This document shows, in pieces, positions 6,693 through 11,492 of a stretch of 11,492 nucleotides of DNA. The position numbers were made by a program, and so were the translations under genes. The stretch is from Hyphomicrobiales bacterium. Its GTDB lineage: Bacteria > Pseudomonadota > Alphaproteobacteria > Rhizobiales > Aestuariivirgaceae. Below the pieces are notes generated by a model. The model worked only from the letters and a program-made list of their open reading frames with translations. It was not told the DNA's origin and did not search any database. The stretch is taken from contig JAMOMM010000239.1 of assembly GCA_027067085.1 (NCBI GenBank), positions 1 to 11,492 on the forward strand, written 5' to 3'. The stretch's first letter is position 1. Each line of letters begins with the position of its first letter.

Positions 6693-7145
6693 TTAATCAT
6701 TGATGGTCGCAACGACTAATTCTAGGCCATTTACTTTGGTGACGGTAACTTGTGTGCCTTTGGGCGCATCAGTGCCGCGAACCCGCCAGCGTGTATCATT
6801 GATGGTGATAGAACCTTTGCCCGATTTGATGGCTTCATCAAGATAATACATTTGACCAACAAAGTTGTTCGTACGTTTGTTAAGGTTGGGCTGATCTGTT
6901 TCAGTTTTAAGCCGATTTACGACAAAAGGCCGGGCAATAATGATTAGAACAACAGATACAATCGAGAATACTGTCAGTTCCATTTGCCATCCCATGGGGA
7001 TGACAAGATCAATGATGCCAACAAGTGCAGCAGAAATGCCTAAGAACAAAAAGAATATGCCTGGTGCAAGAAGTTCTAACAACAGCAATACGCCAGAGAT
7101 GATAAACCATGTCCATGGATCAAAATAGGTGAATAGATTTGCCAT
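6693..7145 (-). CDS. NfeD-like membrane protein (short form)
   Basis: A 150-residue inner-membrane protein of the NfeD1b (YbbJ-like) type. Hydrophobic segments at ~12-33, ~35-50 and ~55-73 are followed by a soluble C-terminal part (~85-150) with the OB-fold signature of the family: 'NFVGQMYYLDEAI..GKGSITINDTRWRVRGTDAPKGTQVTVTKVNGLELVV'. It lacks the ClpP-like protease domain of long NfeD proteins. It lies 33 bp after the SPFH gene on the same strand, the classic pairing; in E. coli ybbJ accompanies qmcA. The two are thought to act together in membrane microdomains, the NfeD OB domain binding or stabilising the SPFH partner. AAAGG about 11 bases before the ATG is a plausible ribosome site. Confidence 0.92.
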   Translation of the reverse strand: MANLFTYFDPWTWFIISGVLLLLELLAPGIFFLFLGISAALVGIIDLVIPMGWQMELTVFSIVSVVLIIIARPFVVNRLKTETDQPNLNKRTNNFVGQMYYLDEAIKSGKGSITINDTRWRVRGTDAPKGTQVTVTKVNGLELVVATIND

Positions 7146-7178
7146 ATATCTAAGCCTTTCTAAATTGTTATCGCTGAG

Positions 7179-8183
7179 TTACTTGCGTGTCGCGCGCGGT
7201 GTGGTTGAGGTGGTTTTTTTGCCATCATCGCTTTTGAAAGATTCTTTGGCGATTTCAGCAATGCCTGCAATGGACCCCATAACCGATGTGGCATCGAGTG
7301 GTAGCATCAGTACTTTTTGATTGTCCGAAGTGGCAATGCCTTCAAGGGCACCAATGTATTTATTAGCTACAAAATAGTTGATGGCCTGGACATCACCTTC
7401 AGCGATAGCTTTTGACACCATGGCGGTGGCGGCAGCTTCAGCTTGGGCTTCACGTTCGCGCGCTTCAGCGTCTCTAAAGGCTGCTTCACGGCGGCCTTCA
7501 GCGTCGAGTACAACGGCCTTTTTTTCACCTTCAGCTTCCAAAATGGCGGCTTGGCGTGCGCCTTCAGCTTCCAAAATGGCGGCTTGGCGTGCACCTTCAG
7601 CCACCAGAATTGAAGCACGCTTGTCGCGTTCAGCTTTCATTTGGTTGGCCATTGATGCCACCAGATCAGCTGGTGGTTTAATGTCCAAAATTTCGATACG
7701 GGTCATTTTCACGCCCCACGGTGCGGTGGCTTCGTCCACGACTTTTAAAAGCTTATGGTTGATCTCATCGCGCTGTGATAATAGGTGATCGAGGTCCATA
7801 GAACCCATCACAGTACGAATGTTTGTCATGGTCAAATTCTCAATAGCAAAGACCAGATTGTTGACTTCGTATGATGCTTTTGCCGCGTCCATAATTTGAT
7901 AATATGAAATACCATCAACCATCACCATGGCGTTGTCACGGGTGATAACCTCTTGGCTTTCAACCTGCATGACTTGTTCCATCATGTTTTGTTTGGCACC
8001 AATGCGATCAACAAAGGGCAAAATGACGCCAAGGCCAGGCTGTAGGGTTTTGATGTATTTACCAAAACGTTCGATGGTGAAATTATAACCTTGTGGAACG
8101 ATCTTGATTGCAAGAAAGATAACAAAAATTGCTAAAACAAGCAGAACAAGAACAAAAATGCTGGCACCTTCTAATAAGGGCAT
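7179..8183 (-). CDS. qmcA: SPFH/stomatin-family membrane protein, QmcA orthologue
   Basis: A 334-residue protein. ATG 8183 is preceded by GGAGGA at seven bases, so I use it rather than the TTG at 8198. Residues ~8-30 form one membrane segment, followed by the SPFH/Band 7 domain: 'VPQGYNFTIERFGKY', 'PFVDRIG', 'NMMEQVMQV.SQEVITRDNA', 'VFAIENLTMTNIRTVMGSMDLDHLLSQRDEIN', and 'PWGVKMTRIEI'. A long Ala/Glu-rich coiled coil (~175-250) of 11-residue repeats carries two nearly identical units. The tail 'INYFVANKYIGALEGIA...MLPLDATSVMGSIAGIAEI' matches E. coli QmcA closely. The C-terminus is basic and Thr-rich (residues ~315-334). SPFH proteins form ring-shaped oligomers marking membrane microdomains and affect membrane-protein quality control. 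The downstream NfeD gene supports this call. It is distinct from HflK/HflC, whose pair would be adjacent to each other. Confidence 0.94.
   Translation of the reverse strand: MPLLEGASIFVLVLLVLAIFVIFLAIKIVPQGYNFTIERFGKYIKTLQPGLGVILPFVDRIGAKQNMMEQVMQVESQEVITRDNAMVMVDGISYYQIMDAAKASYEVNNLVFAIENLTMTNIRTVMGSMDLDHLLSQRDEINHKLLKVVDEATAPWGVKMTRIEILDIKPPADLVASMANQMKAERDKRASILVAEGARQAAILEAEGARQAAILEAEGEKKAVVLDAEGRREAAFRDAEAREREAQAEAAATAMVSKAIAEGDVQAINYFVANKYIGALEGIATSDNQKVLMLPLDATSVMGSIAGIAEIAKESFKSDDGKKTTSTTPRATRK
7528..7593 (-). repeat. Tandem 33-bp duplication inside qmcA coiled coil
   Basis: Units 7528-7560 and 7561-7593 differ only at their last base (g/a) and encode two consecutive copies of EGARQAAILEA. 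A third, diverged unit continues in the same register. The family has natural 11-residue periodicity here; near-identity at the DNA level indicates a recent duplication or ongoing homogenisation. Confidence 0.9.
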
Positions 8184-8190
8184 GATGGTT

Positions 8191-8196
8191 TCCTCC
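8191..8196 (-). promoter_or_regulatory. Ribosome binding site of qmcA
   Basis: GGAGGA on the minus strand is separated by seven bases from the ATG at 8183. It is the strongest Shine-Dalgarno seen ahead of a gene in this window, and it sets the start at 8183 instead of the TTG at 8198, which overlaps it. Confidence 0.8.
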
Positions 8197-8329
8197 AAAA
8201 ACTTTACGTGCGAAAAATGCTACGCCAAAAATATTTTTTCTTGCGCAGTGTGCACTATTTTTAATTGATTCGGTAAGATGGTTATGTGGGGTGCTTGGGG
8301 CTGTTTTCAAGGGGTGGATACGGGGAGGG

Positions 8330-8533
8330 TCAAACTTTTTGTTCACGCAAATTTTGCTTTGTAAAATGCTCCACCTTTGGCCTCAGGGCCTCTGGTTGTT
8401 GCGCTGATAGGGTGTTTTGTGGAGTTGAGAAGCAAGTCTGGTGTGTAAATTTCAACACCATCCATTTAGCTAGCTTTTCTGGGGTGCTGAAGTAACCATC
8501 AAAGTCGATGAAATAGCTTGCTGCAAAGCGCCG
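8330..8533 (-). other. Start-less open frame, possible gene relic
   Basis: On the minus strand 67 codons run from just after a TAG (8536-8534) to a TGA (8332-8330). The first ATG is at 8461, which would leave 43 residues. The beginning, 'RRFAASYFIDFDGYF' then 'TPEKLAKWM', has a protein-like mix of residues; the second half (Gln/Thr/Lys-rich) does not. No Shine-Dalgarno precedes the internal ATG. I recognise no family. It may be a fragment of a lost gene, like the P450 relic nearby, or chance. Confidence 0.2.
8440..8459. promoter_or_regulatory. Imperfect 20-bp palindrome, operator-like
   Basis: GGTGTGTAAATTTCAACACC matches its own reverse complement at eight of ten half-site positions, centred on AAATTT. 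The size and symmetry fit a dimeric repressor site. It is ~255 bp upstream of qmcA and inside the weak open frame on the minus strand, so its target is unclear. Confidence 0.25.
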
Positions 8534-8567
8534 CTAAAACGTGTCATTCATCCGTCCAAGTACCCGT

Positions 8568-9986
8568 TTATCGTGGCAGATCAGACACGCCCATAAGGAA
8601 TTCATCGATGGAACGAGCGGCTTGGCGGCCTTCGCGAATGGCCCAAACGACAAGAGATTGGCCACGGCGCATGTCACCAGCGGTGAAGACTTTGTCGTGG
8701 TTGGTCATATAATCTTCTTCGTTAGCAATAACGTTGCCGCGCGGATCTCGATCGAGTTTCCATGTGTCGATCATGCCTTCGTGTACGGGGTGGATAAAGC
8801 CCATGGCAAGCAGCACAAGGTCGGCTTTTTGTTTGAACTGTGTACCATCAATCGGTTTAAAGTCAGGGCCAACGGTGACGCAGTTAGCAGCAATGACGCG
8901 GCCATTTTGTCCTTCAAAATCAACAGTGCTAACGGAAAATTTTCGTTCTGCGCCTTCTTCTTGCGAGGTTGATGTGCGCATTTTATTTGGCCAGTCGGGC
9001 CATGTCAGTTCTTTGTTTTCTTTTTCAGGTGGTTGAGGCATGATTTCGACTTGGGTGACGGAAAGCGCGCCGTGACGAATGGATGTACCGATGCAATCAG
9101 AGCCTGTATCACCACCGCCAATGACAAGTACATGCTTGCCAGCTGCTGAAATTTGCGGTTCTTTTGAGATGTCTTCATGGCCTAAACGGCGGTTTTGTTG
9201 ACCCAAAAATTCCATGGCAAAATGAACACCGTCAAGGTCGCGGCCTTTGATTGGCAAGTTGCGCGGTTGTTCAGCGCCACCTGTTAAAAGGATAGCGTCA
9301 AAGTCTTGTTCGAGCCATTCAACTGAAATATCTTCACCAACGGCTTTGTTGAAATGGAAGGTCACACCTTCGTCAATCATCTGCTTAACACGGCGATCAA
9401 TGATGGACTTATCAAGTTTGAAATTTGGGATGCCGTAGCGAACAAGGCCGCCTGCTTTGTCGTCTTTCTCGTACAAATGTACGTCATGGCCAACACGGGC
9501 AAGTTGTTGGGCCGCTGCCATGCCTGCAGGACCAGCGCCAACGATTGCTACGCGCTTACCAGTGCGCTCTTCGGCAATGACGGGCACAATTTCACCTTCA
9601 CGGAAACCGCGATCAACAATAGCGCACTCAATAGTTCTGATGGTGACGGGTTCATCGGTGATGTTGAGCGTGCAAGCGGCTTCGCAGGGGGCCGGGCAAA
9701 TGCGGCCAGTAATTTCTGGGAAGTTGTTGGTTGAGTGCAAATTGGCCAAGGCTTTTGACCAATCATCGCGATACACCAAATCGTTCCAGTCGGGGATTTG
9801 GTTGTTAACGGGGCAACCTGTGTGGCAATAGGGAATGCCGCAATCCATGCAACGGGCTGCTTGGCGTTGGCTTTCTGGTTTGTCGAGTGGAATGACAAAC
9901 TCATCAAAATTGCGTACGCGGTCAGACGCAGACTTGTAAGTGCGTTCTGAGCGGTCAATTTCCAAAAACCCGGTAACTTTTCCCAT
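8568..9986 (-). CDS. gltD: Glutamate synthase (NADPH) small subunit
   Basis: The beta subunit of glutamate synthase passes electrons from NADPH through FAD and 4Fe-4S clusters to the large subunit. The product is 472 residues, the same as E. coli GltD. N-terminal cysteines for the iron-sulphur clusters are all present: C46, C49, C54, C58 ('CMDCGIPYCHTGCP') and C97, C101, C105 ('CPAPCEAAC'). The FAD dinucleotide fold is 'VAIVGAGPAG' (146-155) followed by an acidic 'LYEKDDKAGGLVRYGIP'. The NADPH fold is 'VLVIGGGDTGSDC' (~285-300). The end 'VFTAGDMRRGQSLVVWAIREGRQAA' is the FAD-closing motif. ATG 9986 has AAGGA about ten bases upstream. It follows gltB on the same strand after an unusually roomy 157-bp gap and is presumably co-transcribed with it. 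Other members of this reductase superfamily are less likely because a gltB partner is adjacent. Confidence 0.97.
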   Translation of the reverse strand: MGKVTGFLEIDRSERTYKSASDRVRNFDEFVIPLDKPESQRQAARCMDCGIPYCHTGCPVNNQIPDWNDLVYRDDWSKALANLHSTNNFPEITGRICPAPCEAACTLNITDEPVTIRTIECAIVDRGFREGEIVPVIAEERTGKRVAIVGAGPAGMAAAQQLARVGHDVHLYEKDDKAGGLVRYGIPNFKLDKSIIDRRVKQMIDEGVTFHFNKAVGEDISVEWLEQDFDAILLTGGAEQPRNLPIKGRDLDGVHFAMEFLGQQNRRLGHEDISKEPQISAAGKHVLVIGGGDTGSDCIGTSIRHGALSVTQVEIMPQPPEKENKELTWPDWPNKMRTSTSQEEGAERKFSVSTVDFEGQNGRVIAANCVTVGPDFKPIDGTQFKQKADLVLLAMGFIHPVHEGMIDTWKLDRDPRGNVIANEEDYMTNHDKVFTAGDMRRGQSLVVWAIREGRQAARSIDEFLMGVSDLPR

Positions 9987-10009
9987 TTTTGTGTAGTCCT
10001 TGTTCTTTA

Positions 10010-10120
10010 GCGTTTAAGCGCCACGCAGGCTGCGCACCTCAATGGTGCTAGTCGTCGCGGGGCTCCTCCGTCGTATTCAATTTATTCTGGTGCAAGAAAG
10101 GTTGAGTTCAGCTTTCCTTG
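10010..10120. other. Structured GC-rich segment between gltB and gltD
   Basis: The 157-bp gap (9987-10143) contains several short dyads: GCACC-TCAAT-GGTGC (10034-10048), CGCA-GGC-TGCG (10024-10034), GCG/CGC around TTTAAG (10010-10021), and CAAGAAAG with a bulged partner CTTTCCTTG (10093-10120). GGAGGAG on the minus strand (10069-10063) looks like a ribosome site, but no start codon stands at a usable distance. The patch 10018-10072 is visibly richer in G+C than its flanks. It may be a cis-acting RNA tuning gltD relative to gltB; the function is unknown. Confidence 0.3.
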
Positions 10121-10143
10121 CGATAACCTTTTCGACCGCGTTC

Positions 10144-11492
10144 TTATTGCGCTGCGATTGATGCGGCTTGTTGTTGTTCCATTTCAAGTAAGGCGCGGCG
10201 GTATTCAACTGGCATTACTTTGACAAATTTTGGTAGCATTTCATCCCAATTATCTAAGATGTCAGCTGCGCGGCCAGAATCTGTGTAATTTTTATGGTTC
10301 TCAATCAATTGACGAAGCCGTGCAGCATCAAGTTCTGATAAGTGATGATCCACATCGATCAACCCATGAGAATGAAGGTCGCCCGCCTGATGGCCTTGGC
10401 TTGCCAGCGCTTCTTCTTCTGCTGGAATTGGCGCTAAATCAACCATGGCAAGATTGCAACGCTTGGCAAAGGTATCATCTTCGTCAAGTACATAAGCAAC
10501 ACCGCCCGACATGCCGGCGGCAAAGTTGCGACCTGTGTTGCCAATGACGACAACAACGCCGCCTGTCATATATTCACACCCATGATCGCCAACGCCTTCA
10601 ACAACCGCAACAGCGCCAGAGTTGCGCACCGCAAAGCGTTCACCTGCGATACCGCGGAAATACACTTCACCAGCAATCGCACCGTAAAGCACGGTATTGC
10701 CAACGATGATTGATTGTTCGGGCACAATGGCGGCATTTTCAGGTGGGCGGATAATCAGTTTACCGCCTGCAAGGCCTTTAGCAACATAATCGTTTGCTTC
10801 ACCAGTAAGCGTGATGGTAACGCCGCGCGCCGTAAAGGCACCGAAACTTTGGCCAGCAATGCCGGTCATATTGATGTTGATGGTGTCTTCAGGCAATCCG
10901 TCATGACCATATTTTTTGGCCACTTCACCCGATAGCATTGCACCTGCTGAGCGATCAACATTGGTGATTTTGGCGTCAAAGGTAACCACTTCACCTTTTT
11001 CCAAAGCTGGAGCAGCATTTTCGATCAGTGAGCGATCAAGTACGGCGCCAAGATTGTGGTTTTGCAGTTCGGTTTGGAAAATCGGTGTGGTGTCTTGTTT
11101 TTCTGATTTGGCAAACAGCTTGGTGAAATCAAGTCCTTGAGCTTTCCAATGGCTGATGGCATCGGCGCGATCAAGCATATCGACTTGGCCGACCATTTCA
11201 TCAAAGGTTTTAAAGCCCATTTGCGCCATATATTCACGCGCTTCTTCGGCAATATAAAAGAAGTAGTTGATGACGTGTTCAGGTTTACCAGTGAAACGCT
11301 TACGCAATACTGGGTCTTGGGTGGCGATGCCAACGGGGCAGGTGTTAAGGTGACACTTGCGCATCATGATACAGCCAGCGGCAATAAGTGGTGCGGTGGC
11401 AAAACCCATTTCATCAGCGCCAAGTAGTGCGGCAACGATCATATCGCGGCCTGTGCGCAAGCCGCCATCGGCTTGAACGACAACGCGTGAGC
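10144..11492 (-). CDS. gltB: Glutamate synthase (NADPH) large subunit, 3' part
   Basis: The alpha subunit of glutamate synthase, which makes two glutamates from glutamine and 2-oxoglutarate. The frame is open to the right edge; about 449 codons are visible of a gene usually near 1,500 codons, so the glutaminase and most of the FMN domain lie outside. Visible from the N-terminal side are the end of the FMN barrel ('RVVVQADGGLRTGRD'), then the 3Fe-4S cysteines in 'GCIMMRKCHLNTCP' (codons at 11371-11373, 11353-11355 and 11338-11340; C-x5-C-x4-C, the family spacing), then 'VGIATQDP'. The rest is the C-terminal right-handed beta-helix (GXGXG) domain, e.g. 'ITLTGEANDYVAKGLAGGKL', 'GAIAGEVYFRGIAGERFAVRNSGA', 'MTGGVVVVIGNTGRNFAAGMSGGVAYVLD'. 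The TTG at 11460 is an internal leucine, not a start. The C-terminus ends in a Gln/Ala-rich tail. gltD follows on the same strand. Confidence 0.97.
   Translation of the reverse strand, partial: SRVVVQADGGLRTGRDMIVAALLGADEMGFATAPLIAAGCIMMRKCHLNTCPVGIATQDPVLRKRFTGKPEHVINYFFYIAEEAREYMAQMGFKTFDEMVGQVDMLDRADAISHWKAQGLDFTKLFAKSEKQDTTPIFQTELQNHNLGAVLDRSLIENAAPALEKGEVVTFDAKITNVDRSAGAMLSGEVAKKYGHDGLPEDTININMTGIAGQSFGAFTARGVTITLTGEANDYVAKGLAGGKLIIRPPENAAIVPEQSIIVGNTVLYGAIAGEVYFRGIAGERFAVRNSGAVAVVEGVGDHGCEYMTGGVVVVIGNTGRNFAAGMSGGVAYVLDEDDTFAKRCNLAMVDLAPIPAEEEALASQGHQAGDLHSHGLIDVDHHLSELDAARLRQLIENHKNYTDSGRAADILDNWDEMLPKFVKVMPVEYRRALLEMEQQQAASIAAQ

Larger units (their letters stand above)
8199..8567. other. 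Intergenic stretch without a confident gene
   Basis: About 380 bases separate gltD from qmcA, both on the minus strand. The part nearest qmcA (8199-8280) is AT-rich and should carry its promoter, but I see no convincing -35/-10 pair. The part nearest gltD shows a start-less open frame (8330-8533, minus) and an imperfect palindrome at 8440-8459. No T-rich hairpin follows gltD. The plus-strand frames here look like non-coding shadow. Confidence 0.6.

Noticed and set aside
6500..6703. GTG-started open frame of 67 codons after kdsD
   Set aside because: It is the stop-free part of the P450 relic; the upstream half of the same domain contains stops, and its end runs into the hairpin and the nfeD gene.
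7378..7788. Plus-strand Ala/Ser-rich open frame of 136 codons
   Set aside because: Antisense shadow of the repetitive qmcA coiled coil.
8083..8346. Minus-strand open frame of 87 codons overlapping the qmcA start
   Set aside because: Out of frame with qmcA across its ribosome site, Cys/His-rich nonsense composition, no own Shine-Dalgarno.
9354..9734. Plus-strand open frames of about 125 codons inside gltD
   Set aside because: Antisense to a fully conserved gltD sequence; no plausible start context or protein family.
1..11492. CRISPR arrays, transposases, attachment sites, tRNA or rRNA genes
   Set aside because: Looked for regularly spaced repeats, transposase motifs and tRNA-like cloverleafs; none seen. 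The window is housekeeping sequence with relics rather than an accessory island.

Overview
The window looks like ordinary chromosomal sequence from an alphaproteobacterium, most likely a Rhizobiales-type organism of moderate G+C. This rests on protein similarity recognised by eye: a DUF459-type SGNH protein beside an MltB_2-type lytic transglycosylase, a short rhizobial-style GalU, a KpsF/KdsD isomerase, a QmcA/NfeD pair and an alphaproteobacterial-type NADPH glutamate synthase. I see no tRNA, rRNA, CRISPR array, transposase or phage gene.

Layout, left to right. (1) At 2-283 (+) is the end of a frame that resembles the C-terminus of a sensor histidine kinase but lacks both ATP-binding glycine boxes. 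(2) 294-2688 (-) is a two-gene envelope unit: a secreted lytic murein transglycosylase followed, one base after its stop, by a secreted SGNH/DUF459 protein whose three catalytic positions are all substituted. (3) 2806-3690 (+) is galU, facing a convergent outer-membrane beta-barrel gene at 3740-5143 (-). (4) A divergent promoter region at 5144-5339 leads into kdsD at 5340-6338 (+). (5) 6338-6692 holds a decayed cytochrome P450 C-terminus with in-frame stops, then a 47-bp interrupted hairpin. (6) 6693-8183 (-) is a qmcA-nfeD membrane operon. (7) 8184-8567 has no confident gene. (8) 8568-11492 (-) is gltD and the 3' part of gltB, the two subunits of glutamate synthase.

Most of the intact genes serve the cell envelope. 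GalU makes UDP-glucose for surface polysaccharides, KdsD makes the precursor of KDO for lipopolysaccharide, the transglycosylase trims peptidoglycan, and the barrel sits in the outer membrane. QmcA and NfeD form a membrane-microdomain pair, and GltBD supplies glutamate. I found no new multi-gene defence, mobile or biosynthetic system. The observations most worth checking are the P450 relic, the SGNH protein with a lost catalytic triad, and the degenerate kinase-like tail at the left edge.
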